A DNA stretch of 64,000 nucleotides from Apostichopus japonicus (taxonomy: Eukaryota > Echinodermata > Holothuroidea > Aspidochirotida > Stichopodidae), in NCBI RefSeq assembly GCF_037975245.1, contig NC_092577.1:33610398-33674397 (forward strand). The letters run 5' to 3'. The translations under genes were made by a program, and so were the position numbers. The notes beneath the pieces are model-generated. The model had not been told where the DNA came from. It ran no database searches and saw only the letters and a list, made by a program, of their open reading frames with translations. This document shows positions 38,501 to 46,811 of the stretch, in pieces. Each line of letters opens with the position of its first letter. Position 1 is the first letter of the stretch.

Positions 38501-41010
38501 GCCAAGCCTCAGCTGTGTCAAACACCGGTCCTGGCCAAGCCTCAGCTGTGTCAAACACCGGTCCTGGCCAAGCCTCAGATGTGCCAAACACTGGTCCTGG
38601 CCAAGCCTCGGGTGTGTTGAACACCGGTCCTGGCCAAGCCTCAGGTGTGTCGAACACCGGTCCTGGCCAAGCCTTGGGTGTGCCAAACACCGGTCCTGGC
38701 CAAGCCTCAGGTGTGTCGAACACCGGTCCTGGCCAAGCCTTGGATGTGCCAAACAACAGTCAGAATACAAATTCCGGCCAAGTCTCAGATGTGTCAAACA
38801 CTGGTCCTGGCCAAGCCTCAGATGTGGCAAACACTGGTCCTGGCCAAGCCTTGGATGTGTCAAATACCGGTCAGAATACGAGACCACCGTCTGGGCTGCC
38901 CGCCGGAAGTAACGTCGCAAAATCGACGGCAAGCGACGTCGTTGGAGAAAAGTCAGCTGAAATGCAAATTTCAGGAGGAGATTCTAGCATGAGTAGCAGA
39001 GAAGGAAATCGGATGACTCTGAGCATGGAGGATGTTATAAGGAATCAAATGGACCTTGGGACCACAAGCAGTGCTCATCCCGCTAACATTTCTAAAGATG
39101 CCACTACGCCACACATAAGCATGAAGTCAGGAGGTGATGTGAACACAGACAATACAGCCAGCAAGGTAAGAAAGACAAAACTCTAATATTTGTAGGAAAC
39201 TCATGGTTTGGTTAAAAACAGTCACCAGTTTACAACTGATTTTAGAAGAAAAAAATGAAATTGGTAGTTAATGAAGTTCAACAAGGTATTTATAAATTCG
39301 ACTTCAAATGGAATGTTTGTTGAAATACAATGTTATTGTTAAAGTGTCTAAGTTACATTTTTGAAATAACTTGTCACAAATACTTTTCTTTCACATACAT
39401 TTGATTTGAGCCTTTGGTTTGTCATCAATGATTCTCTAGCTGTTATTAGCAAAGTCAGGCAATCCGCTGAACTTTTCTCCCTTTTTGCAAACATGTGAGC
39501 CTACTTTCTTCTAACTTTCTTGTAACCTTCTTGTAATTTAATAAACTCTTGTTTTCAAAAGTGGCAATACCTAATTTTTTTTTTTTACACCTGTGAATAA
39601 ATTTACTTTAAATATATAGGGAGAAAGAAACCCAATTCATTTCACTTTTATATTGATTTATTTCTCTCTATGTTCAGGTGAAGGAGGAGTCAAGTTCAAC
39701 TTTGCCAGCACCAGGAAGGTCAACTCCAGGTCAACCCACGAGGTCAGATGTTGTAGTTCAAGAACCTACCGTCGAACTCTCCCAGGCTTATCTGCTACGA
39801 CACATCAACACTCTACACAACCAGTTGTCAGAGAGATTGACGCTTATCGAAATGGAAGTAGAAAGTAAGTCGCCTCAATTCTGCTGTTTGTGATTGGTGT
39901 CCTGTCTTGTCTAGTAAAGCAATGTTACAAGTTGGTGTTGTTTCCGGGGACATTCTAGGACAAGTGCTGTGTATGATGAATTGATTCACACATGTCAAAC
40001 AGTCCATTTTTGAAACTGACTGTTAGAAGGATCTTTTGGTGACACACACTTACCGAAACCTTAAGTAAAACATAAAATGAAGGGAAAATATTCCAAATTG
40101 TTAGTTGAAAATCTCATATCAATATCTTGTCCCCAACTTGAGATTGAATGTAAATTATTATGACCAACTAAAACTTTCCAACTACTCCAGGAAGTTGGAT
40201 CACTGTAGGGGATCTGTGATGTCATGATGGATATATGTTTTTCAAAACCTATTTTCTTTATTTGACTTGTAAAATTTGATACATTTGGAATGTTTGTTTA
40301 GCTGGTGTTATTATCTGGGTTCTAAAGTTTGTTCAAAATACAACTTTTTTTTGGATAGAAACACTTTTTCCTTCATGGACATAGATGATTTCAGCTTGAT
40401 TGCCAGTTGCATAAATTGACAAAGTATCACTTATTTGAAAGAAAAAACAAATTGGTCAGTGAAGACATTTTGTTTTGCAAAATCTGTTCAAACTATGAAA
40501 ATTTCAAGTCTACATTCATGTGTTGTCTTTCAAGAATTCTTGCCTTATAAGGAGACAACTGAAGACGACCACTCGCTGGTCAGTGAAGACATTTTTGTTG
40601 CAAGGCCTGATATTTAACTATCAAAACTTTTCATTCGTTATTTCGTTTTATACTCAATGACTCGATAAGACAGGGACGCAGTTGAAGACAACCTTTCACT
40701 GGTCAATAAAAAACCCTTTTTTGCGAAACATATTCAAACTTAAAATATCATAAAAGCACGTTTTGTTTGCTAAAGGACAGTATAATGCAATTTTGCAATA
40801 ATAGGTTCTTCTTTTGCACTCTCTAGTATAACATCCGTTGTTTTTTTTCTTCTCTCGTTCCTTTCCGTGTCTCGTTCAGAATTGGAGAAGACATTTGCCA
40901 GCAGTGCCTCGGGATGGAACGCCGCATCGGAAGATCCAATCGTCACCAGGAAGAGACTGCGACTGCTTCTGGGCGATCTCCAAAAAATTAGCAACATCGT
41001 GTCCATTTGA
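25612..41010 (+). CDS. PHF20L: PHF20/PHF20L1-like Tudor-PHD chromatin reader, full gene
   Basis: Sixteen coding exons join in one frame: 25612-26582, 27420-27588, 29235-29408, 29791-29890, 30211-30377, 30765-30819, 31688-31789, 33036-33083, 33352-33543, 33851-34627, 35046-35194, 35875-35974, 36443-36647, 37263-39165, 39678-39864 and 40880-41010. They total 5430 nt, or 1809 residues plus TGA. Every phase agrees across GT-AG junctions. Order: Ser-rich N-terminus, Tudor 1 (about 303-372), Tudor 2 (381-436), C2H2 finger (613-636), basic Lys-rich tract, PHD finger (955-997), long Ser/Thr-rich region with 11-residue repeats, C-terminal helix. This is the order of PHF20/PHF20L1 and fly MBD-R2, nuclear methyl-lysine readers of the MOF (KAT8)/NSL histone acetyltransferase complex. 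Oddities are an N-terminal extension of about 300 residues and a total length well above vertebrate PHF20 (about 1000 residues). A 5' UTR exon starts at 25587 after an acceptor. Internal small exons could be missed or alternative. Confidence 0.9.
27420..27588 (+). CDS. PHF20-like exon: rest of Tudor 1
   Basis: Completes the Trp codon split by the intron, then reads YLAKVVQVDEDEQQVLIHF followed by DKWNSRYDEWVSCDSERLRP. The VLIHF...W..RYDEW..CDS..LRPL pattern is the signature of the MBT-like first Tudor domain of PHF20/PHF20L1. The domain is interrupted by an 837-bp intron exactly at W324. Ends phase 0 (CCC ACA GGA|GTAAGT). Confidence 0.9.
27940..28205 (+). repeat. 21-bp tandem repeat with TTAGGGTTA core
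   Basis: About twelve copies of a unit close to TTGCTTAGGGTTACCTGTCT(G), with variants TTAT for TTAG and CCAG or ATCT for CCTG. The unit contains TTAGGGTTA, one and a half metazoan telomere repeats, but spaced every 21 bp and so not a true telomere array. It lies in the intron between the Tudor 1 and Tudor 2 exons. Confidence 0.85.
29235..29408 (+). CDS. PHF20-like exon: Tudor 2
   Basis: Phase 0 at both ends, 58 residues. It starts [20 protein letters not shown] and continues KVLSVNKNGTYRMLFYDGIE. This is a canonical Tudor barrel in a single exon. The aromatic Trp, Tyr-Tyr and Phe-Tyr-Asp positions are those that form the methyl-lysine cage in PHF20 Tudor 2, which binds dimethyl-lysine. The cage therefore looks intact, and reader function is inferred. 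Confidence 0.92.
29791..29890 (+). CDS. PHF20-like linker exon 4
   Basis: Codes NFFSNFNLPPTPPGRGKRRW followed by FAKDTTTQGTPQP; ends phase 1. The strong pyrimidine tract before CAG and the GTGAGA donor support it. It forms the start of a basic/proline linker after Tudor 2. No separate domain recognised. Confidence 0.8.
30211..30377 (+). CDS. PHF20-like linker exon 5, Pro/Lys-rich
   Basis: Starts after TTGTCTAACAG. Codes VPIEIPPESPSPTGSTKRRL..., then PVVPPKKFKVEEKVKSPREV..., and ends phase 0. It carries SP motifs and basic clusters resembling nuclear-localisation or phosphorylation sites, and is likely disordered. Confidence 0.8.
30765..30819 (+). CDS. PHF20-like small exon 6
   Basis: 55 nt, codes VETPPPVVEAPTSTPLPQ and ends phase 1. 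The acceptor TTGTTTCAG and donor GTAAAT fit, and the phase matches both neighbours. Confidence 0.7.
30866..31218. mobile_element. hAT-type MITE with 8-bp TSD (353 bp)
   Basis: Flanked by the perfect direct repeat CTCTAATA (30858-30865 and 31219-31226). The ends are inverted: left ATGGGGTGGGCAACATGCGG, right (reverse complement) CAGGGGTGGCCAACC. The interior repeats GCGGCCCG-type motifs and has no transposase. An 8-bp duplication with CAGGGGTGGsCAAC termini is the hallmark of non-autonomous hAT transposons. It lies in the intron after exon 6. Confidence 0.85.
31688..31789 (+). CDS. PHF20-like exon 7
   Basis: 102 nt, entry phase 1, exit phase 1. With the preceding G it reads DIGLLQMVDSKPVLKPVLTP then AKMEELISRNIKEP. 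Pyrimidine-containing acceptor ...GATCATCAG and strong donor GTAAGTT. Support is the open frame and phase match; no domain recognised. Confidence 0.7.
32385..32607 (-). mobile_element. tRNA-derived SINE
   Basis: Read on the minus strand, the head is GGAGTGTTAGCTCAGTGGTT (A-box like), followed about 35 bp later by GGTCCCCTGCTCGAGTCACT (B-box like). A non-tRNA body follows, ending near a small inverted repeat around CCTGCTTGCAGG. Internal Pol III boxes plus an unrelated tail indicate a SINE, not a functional tRNA. No clear target-site duplication found. It sits in the intron before exon 8. Confidence 0.55.
33036..33083 (+). CDS. PHF20-like small exon 8
   Basis: 48 nt, phase 1 to phase 1, codes LLNDKDLGLLRDRPRK. 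Acceptor TTTCACTCAG and donor GTAAGT are strong. The basic end DRPRK is only loosely AT-hook-like (no RGRP core). Confidence 0.7.
33352..33543 (+). CDS. PHF20-like exon: single C2H2 zinc finger
   Basis: Codes FLAPKELVIDLDHNKYKCDV, then KGCDKSFRKESLLEYHTKYYH. Spacing is C-x4-C-x12-H-x4-H (C613, C618, H631, H636 of the model). A lone C2H2 finger between the Tudor pair and the PHD finger is diagnostic of PHF20/PHF20L1/MBD-R2 and probably helps DNA or partner binding. Ends phase 1. Confidence 0.9.
33851..34627 (+). CDS. PHF20-like large exon: basic Lys-rich region
   Basis: 777 nt, phase 1 to phase 1, open throughout. Highly charged: SPRKRLSAPADL near the start, then a run of about 45 residues rich in Lys and Arg (34430-34540), then an acidic patch DDSDEETETDEDEHVRLDEE. 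Likely a nuclear-localisation and nucleic-acid-interaction segment. The GAAG|GTGAGC donor is used; reading past it gives Gly-rich non-conserved sequence. Confidence 0.85.
35046..35194 (+). CDS. PHF20-like exon: start of PHD finger
   Basis: Codes DSPARVMFKQPNTGSISRRK and ends VKCVCKITAEEGFMIQ, phase 0. It supplies C955 and C957, the first zinc ligand pair of the PHD finger completed by the next exon. Acceptor CTTCCTCCCAG. Confidence 0.85.
35875..35974 (+). CDS. PHF20-like exon: rest of PHD finger
   Basis: Codes CEFCNCWQHSTCVGLSATTI, then PKKYMCYYCQIAQ. With the previous exon it gives C955-x-C957...C969-x2-C972...H977-x2-C980...C994-x2-C997, a complete C4HC3 PHD finger. In mammalian PHF20 this finger reads methylated H3K4; the same role is inferred. 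Ends phase 1. Confidence 0.92.
36443..36647 (+). CDS. PHF20-like exon 13, post-PHD conserved region
   Basis: Codes GAKPHFYDSEDYAWHEKGYL, then PRMPEFGKGP..., and ends VLTIAEVLQGLQHKIAIL, phase 2. Amphipathic helix at the end. Context and frame support it; the exact role of this block in the family is not known to me. Confidence 0.85.
37263..39165 (+). CDS. PHF20-like large Ser/Thr-rich exon with 11-residue repeats
   Basis: 1903 nt, one open frame of 634 codons. It starts NPEHPEAKLWARDWISRFQK (continuing the helical post-PHD block), then becomes Ser/Thr/Gln/Gly-rich and probably disordered. At about 38500-38875 an 11-residue unit GPGQASxVxNT (33 bp) is repeated about eleven times with variants. 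Ends phase 0 at AGCAAG|GTAAGA. The size of this exon accounts for much of the extra length over vertebrate PHF20. Confidence 0.9.
38495..38880 (+). repeat. 33-bp in-frame coding minisatellite
   Basis: Tandem of CCTGGCCAAGCCTCAGxTGT-type units coding GPGQA[SL][AGD]V[SPL]NT. Two interruptions (NNSQNTNSGQVS and SNTGQNT) break the array. Copies differ mostly at the first residue after Ser/Leu, as expected for a slippage-prone disordered segment. Confidence 0.9.
39678..39864 (+). CDS. PHF20-like exon 15, C-terminal helix
   Basis: Phase 0 entry, phase 1 exit. Starts VKEESSSTLPAPGRSTPGQP and ends AYLLRHINTLHNQLSERLTL followed by IEMEVE. The heptad-like Leu/Ile spacing suggests a short coiled coil near the C-terminus, a likely complex-assembly surface. 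Confidence 0.85.
40880..41010 (+). CDS. PHF20-like terminal coding exon
   Basis: Continues the helix KLEKTFASSASGWNAASEDP and ends VTRKRLRLLLGDLQKISNIV-SI, then TGA (41008-41010). The acceptor CTCGTTCAG matches the incoming phase. The coiled-coil tail RLRLLLGDL resembles the C-terminal Leu-rich end of PHF20 proteins. Confidence 0.85.
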
Positions 41011-42330
41011 TAAACTTTTGCTTCCTTAATTTACCACTTCAGCGGTGTCAGGTTCACGTATCATTTCCACGGAAGACCTCCCTCGGCTGACAACTTGCAT
41101 GACAGTTCCGATTCTTATTTTTTGTGGTGACAATTGAAGTTTTGCAAGTACCTACTACATTCACGCAAGAAGCACTCAATCAATTCCAAGTAATAATTTC
41201 GGAATTTTTTCTTTGCTGTTTGAAATGACAATCAAATGTTGGATTTGAAAATGTTGTTCTTGAAATGACAATCAGAAAAAAAAAGAAAAAAAAAAAGGGG
41301 GGTATGAGCAATGAAATTAAATCCTTCAGGAGTCAAAATTGAGTTAAGAATGACAAAATTAAAAGGAAGTTAGGCTATAGGGGAAATTGTAAAGTTTTGA
41401 CTGATCAGAAAGGAATCATATTCCGAGCATCCTGATGATGGAATATTTTGCGAGCAATTTGCTAAAGGATTGGTTCAGGTGTTTGACATGTCTATTTTGT
41501 ATGAAAGAGCACTAAAGACAAAAAGAACAGTGAAGAAACTACCATGATAGCATGCTCCGTTAAGGATATATGACACTTTGAAGATATCAAAATTTCTTTG
41601 AAAACGACTGGTTGTAGAAAGACTTACTGTGAGGCTGTGTTGTCACATCCTCACTTCCTTAACATGTGTGAATATATTTCTTTAAAAATTATTTACATTT
41701 TTTAACACATTTGAAAATTATATAATCAAAAATTCTTCAGATGTTTAATCTCAAATACTTCCTTTGACAAATATGAGATCTCCTGACATATCTTTTGGTT
41801 GAAAGGCATGAAATCTCACAAAATATTTAGAAAAAAAAACAAAGACTTTTCAGGAATGTGAGGATGTGACATCACAGCTAGTCAGATTTCAGCAGTATCT
41901 ACATAATCTGATAAAACTTTACACTTGAATATCTCTTTAACCAAAAAAGGTATTTGAACAGTTTTTTTCACCATTGTGTTTCTTTTATTGTCCTCTTTTC
42001 ATATAACATAAACATGTATGACAACTGAACCAATCCTTAAGCGGCATTACCAAGATAGAGATACCTGAAATTGTCAAAGTTTGTATCATGGGTGAATATT
42101 TAAAACAGAAAGTTTGATGTTGCACATTAGTGACATCAAGATTTTTTTTTTTCTAATTGTGTTGACCTTTTCATGTTTTGTTGAAAAGGTGTACATGTGT
42201 ATATATGTATTATGGAACCACTTAAAATGTACATATTGTTTTATAACCTTTGGTTCCAGTAACAATGTTTATATATTATTTGAGATGGAGATAAATACAT
42301 CTTTATTATGAAGGAACATTGAATCAATCT
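41011..42330 (+). other. Probable 3' UTR and downstream region of PHF20-like gene
   Basis: Non-coding AT-rich DNA. ATTAAA at 41315-41320 is one possible poly(A) signal. GATAAATACATCTTTATT near 42290 is a weaker candidate further on. Much of the stretch is the fold-back element 41463-42039, so where the transcript ends is unresolved. Confidence 0.45.
41463..42039. mobile_element. Fold-back (hairpin) MITE of about 575 bp
   Basis: The left end TAAAGGATTGGTTCAG (41463-41478) is the inverse of the right end CTGAACCAATCCTTA (42025-42039). Inverse similarity continues inward for tens of bases and reappears deeper: GTTGTCACATCCTCACTTCC (about 41639-41658) against the reverse complement of GAATGTGAGGATGTGACATC (about 41853-41872). 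The whole unit can therefore fold into one long imperfect hairpin. No transposase. The flanks allow no clear TSD, so the superfamily is open. Confidence 0.7.
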
Positions 42331-44093
42331 CCCTTTTCGATTTGTTTTCCCCTCCGGATCGGAGGATGTCTTTGCTTCTTGTAGGCCATATTTGTCAAGT
42401 GATCTCTGTTCTGGAGGTATTATTGCATTGCTAGGTGAGAGAGAAGACCGGGGGAGAGGCGGGGGGAGATGAGCAGATATGGCCAGGTTCGATGGGTGGT
42501 TCTAGGGTACTTTTCCTATGTGTCATTCAAAGTGGATAATGTCATTCCAATCCTTTCTTCACCAATGCTTGAATTTTGTTGCCACCTTTCTTTGACTGTG
42601 ACATTTAGAGACTGTAATTCAGCCTGTAGTAACACTTCACATTTGATATAAGTACTATGTTTTACACATAAAGGTAACATGTTTTAACCACAACTAGGAT
42701 GTTCATCACATTGTAAAAACACCGAAAAAAAACCCTGATATATGCACTGCGGTGAGTATTTGGGATTTTGTAATATGTAACACAAAATAGGCAATCATTC
42801 CTGTGATATTTACCCTTCCCCTCCCAAACCCACTCAATTTATCCCACACCTTTCTACTTCTCACATACCACACTAGGTATATAGCATACTCCATGTAGTC
42901 CCCACCCCTCCTCCCCTCCCCTCCCCCCACCACCCCATTGCTACACCATACAAACTAAATAGTCAAAGTAATGTCGTCTCCATAAGTCCTTGTCCCTGTC
43001 TCTATGAGGCCTCTATATGTCTCAATAAGTCATCTATAAGTCCTCACGCCCTAAACCCTACCCATCATTGGACAGCTGAAACTGACCATTCACGTCAACT
43101 TCCAACTTTACGTATCATGCCTATGTAAGTTTTTAACCAATGAGAGCCCGACGTTTTCGTCCCTTGACAAACAAGCCTTTCACTCACTATTAAACCATTT
43201 TCGTATGGTGCTCTTTGAAGCGACTAAAGTAGTATAAAATTGCATCAATTGACCCAAATTTCGCACAATATATACCTCCATATGTGGTCTCTGACATCCA
43301 AGCCACGAAATCAAAACAAGAACATGCTGCTTGATAAAATATCAATAAAATATGCTTTTCGGCACTTTTCCTGAGGGAGAGTACTCAGGCGGATTGATAT
43401 CGACTCTAATAGGAGTATGCCACCATTAAGAGACTCAGTGGTATGAATTTTACTAAATGACTGATTTCCCCTGGCCTCGCGGCTACAATCTCTTACGATT
43501 TGTATACTATGGCAATGTTATCTATAATATGGGCCCCTGTTTATCATTAAGAAGTGATTTCTGGAAAACAGTAAAAAGTTCATTAACGTCGTCAAAAAAT
43601 GTCTCTTTAGATGAGGATTTTCTATCAATTCGGAACGTTTGATTCGAGCAGATATTCACTTTTATCCGTAATCCTACCTCTATCTAAGTGGTTCGATGTC
43701 GCGACTCAGTCGGGGGGCTGACGACAATATTGGAAAATCTCTGGGAAGATTCTTTCAATCGAAATGTCTCGGCTGTTAATGTTCACAGTGTGACGTCAAC
43801 CATTCCTATGCTGCCAGCCAGGATTGTGAAAGTACTAAAGAAGAAAAGTTATTGCAAATCCTAAAAGTATAAGAATTGAAAGGAAGCAAAGATTCTAGGA
43901 ATGTGTGTGTGTGTTGACTTAAATGACGTACAGTTAGTTACTTATCTTTCCACTTTGCTTCTTTAAAAAATAATTGGGTCATTTTGATGGCAAACAAGGA
44001 AAGTAACAACAAAAAAAAGAGGAAAAAACACAGTATCACATTAATCATTTTCACTAGTTTTTGTAAGTTCTTGTCATATTAATTCCGGTGTAG

Positions 44094-44096
<3 letters not shown>

Positions 44097-44132
<36 letters not shown>
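44097..44132. repeat. (TA)n microsatellite
   Basis: About 17 uninterrupted TA units. Confidence 0.95.
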
Positions 44133-44133
<1 letters not shown>

Positions 44134-44414
44134 TAATGTATCGCCTAGCTGTGTATGAAGAAGGATTAAAGAGATGTTTTGCGAAAAAAAATCATCTTCA
44201 GATCTCAAGAGATACTTCACCTTACCCTCGCAACGTTCTTTGAAGGACCGAACAAATACAGTTGTGAGTTTACTTCCTTGCATCGCTCTAGAGAAGGGGG
44301 AAGAATGGCTAATTAAGAAAGTTAAGACAACTCACAGTTAAACCAAAAAATGACGAAAAAAGCACGATACGTTAAATTTAGAAAGTTGGCCACTCTAGAC
44401 AAACTGAAGATTTA

Positions 44415-44690
44415 TAAAGAATAATAATATTGATAATTATGATCATAAAAATACTGAATAATAATTATACTGAATAATAATATTGATTAATACTACTGAA
44501 TAATACTGCATAATAATAATAATAATAATAATACTGAATAATAATACTGAATAATAATAATAATACTGAATAATAATAATAATAATGAATAATAATAATA
44601 ATACTGAATAATTATAATGAATAATAATAATAATACTGAATAATATTAATAATAATAATACTGAATAATATTAATAATTATAACAATGAT
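44415..44690. repeat. AAT / ACTGAATAAT microsatellite cluster
   Basis: Alternating runs of AAT separated by CTGAATAAT; a compound trinucleotide repeat of about 275 bp. Confidence 0.9.
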
Positions 44691-45243
44691 AATGATGCCA
44701 TACCACACCACACCAATCCTTACCATACCATAGCATACCGTAAGATATAATTAACCGATCATTATTACGGTGGTGTGTGTGGAAAGAAGTTAACGGAACT
44801 ATCTCGAACCTTCCTTTTTTCAATAGTTTCCATTCTTTAAATGCTTACGACCTCAACAACAAAATCCTCATTTCAAAAGTTTATTCACCAAACAGTTTGC
44901 AGACTACACCAAAAGAAAGCCGCCGGTCTCGAGTCAGTTCAAACATGAAGTTAACGATTGCAACACTCTATACATATTGTAAACAATACCAAAACCAACC
45001 GCTTCATTACCTCTTTTGATTTCAAGGTGGTCCAACTCGCTGTGACTCAAGTCCCTTTTATGAATGGACCCAGTGAACCCTGTCAATAAGGATTGCAGGA
45101 ATGCTGGTGTACTTGATATGCCTGTTAAATTTGTCGTGTATTGATTGGTATTGATGTGTCCTTTGGAGTTAATATAGCAACTTTCAGTATAAACTTTGAA
45201 ATATTTTTTTACAAAAAACAAGCTTCAAGATTTTGGAGACAGA

Positions 45244-45270
45244 ATGGATGCTGAAGAAACACCTACCTCG
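45244..45270 (+). CDS. Candidate first coding exon of micro-exon gene
   Basis: ATG in context GACAGAATGG codes MDAEETPTS and stops at a phase-0 boundary, TCG|GTAATT. The acidic/Thr-Pro flavour and phase 0 match the downstream exon chain, which is why I place the gene start here. The link to exons 5.4 kb away is inference; intermediate exons may be missing. Confidence 0.4.
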
Positions 45271-46142
45271 GTAATTTTATCCTTCTTTGAATGTTTTTAT
45301 GGTTGTAGTTTACATAGATATTATTTTTTATGGCATAACCTTCGTATTCATTAACCACTATACACTTTAGAATACGTATCGTGTACTTGAAGCATTTTTA
45401 CCGCATATTAATATTGTTGTTCTATTAGCATGGGCAACTTGTGGTATAAACCCATCACAAGGGGGAGGGGGGGGGGGTAAGTTGGAACGGATTGTGGATA
45501 TACCAAATGGTTGATTTCAAGCAAATCGCTGATAAGTTCAACTTATCGTGTAAAAAAATATCACTGTACATACTTACGTGTATGTTCTTAATATCTTTAC
45601 GCTACGGAAAATGCATTAACATTGTAGCCTAAATTTCATTTTTACACGTGAACTCCTTACATTTCTCGTAGAACGTGGGAGTGTGTAAGTCTGTATTACT
45701 GTATTGGGTGCATGCAGGCGTGTATCATAACCTTTACAGGGAATCAAATGCATAATCTTTATATACACATATAAATTGGTCTACCCTACGCTTAAAATGT
45801 TATTCCCGAGTCCATGCGTGTAGAATTATAAGCAGTATAGGTCTAACGTAGGTCTAATGGGCTACATCTAGTGTACTGCATATAGTCATATACTGTGGGC
45901 GTACACCGACGCATGTTTTGAATATTTCTGCAGGTTCCAAGACAAATTCGCATAACAGGAAAGTTTAATTTGTCAATGAAGAGGCACTGCAGTGGTAAAA
46001 AATATGTACAACATGCATAAGAATTTCATTTTTAGCGAGTCATTTTGATTATCCGTTTATTGTTGTTCACATCAGTGGTGTGAAAACTGGCCAATGGTAG
46101 GCGTATATACTGTATGCCGGGTGGGGGAGAGGAGGGGGAAAG

Positions 46143-46811
46143 CAGTGGCGGAGCGTCCATACAGTCAGGGGGCGGATGTCTCCCTGATGGACTGCTGGCG
46201 CCCTTTTCAGCTTTTCAGCAAATTTGCTTTTCAGCAAATTTTGAACTTACACTGGAGCAAAGTGTCCTTGACTTAGATGTAGACTATCCAGCTTTATATC
46301 GTGATTAAGCGATTTTAACACCAAAATTATCCCGTGTACTTTTAAAGGTTGGACCATGCCAACCTGGTCTAAAGGATGGATTTGATGATTTCAATATTAA
46401 CAAAGATCACAGGCGCTTCCGTAAGGAGTGGTATGTTAATTCATCAGTCGGCAAGTGTAAAGTGAACAGAACTTGGTTAATATTTTCGCCTCGTTTAAAC
46501 AAGTGCTTTTGCTTTTCGTCATTCGCTGACAAAAACAATAAACATTATTCAAGGGTATGGGCAGAACCTAATTAAGGTTTTTCGAATTTAAAAACAAGGG
46601 CCAGAGAAAATTGCTGATCATGAACAAACTGATATACATCGTACCGCCAATGAAACATTGCTGCTAACAAATGAAAGGGTCATTTCCGGCGATCTAGGGA
46701 GTATCTTTACTCAAAAACATTCTGTACGCTCCGGCGCTCCGCTTAGATATTGTCGAAAGCGCCCCTACATAGTTCTTGCCCCCCTGACCAATACCTCTAG
46801 CTCCGCCACTG
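46143..46811. mobile_element. hAT-like MITE with 8-bp TSD (669 bp)
   Basis: Direct repeat GGGGAAAG on both sides (46135-46142 and 46812-46819). Terminal inverted repeat CAGTGGCGGAGC (perfect over 12 bp), with further inverse similarity at TCAGGGGGC. The interior holds no recognisable transposase. 8-bp duplication plus CAGTGGCGGA ends is typical of non-autonomous hAT elements. Confidence 0.85.

Larger units (their letters stand above)
42330..45243. other. Intergenic region between the two genes
   Basis: AT-rich, with CT-rich stretches (about 42890-42940), a (TA)n tract and a long AAT-type microsatellite. No exon chain or RNA gene was recognised. Promoter elements of the second gene should lie near its right end but were not identifiable. 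Confidence 0.5.

Noticed and set aside
38447-38932. Minus-strand frames opposite the 33-bp coding repeat
   Set aside because: The plus strand carries the exon with consistent splice phases; the minus frames are open only because the repeat period is a multiple of three.
45934-45994. Possible exon VPRQIRITGKFNLSMKRHCS after CTGCAG
   Set aside because: Reaches its donor in phase 1, which does not fit the phase-0 chain, and its basic composition differs. It may still be real in another arrangement.
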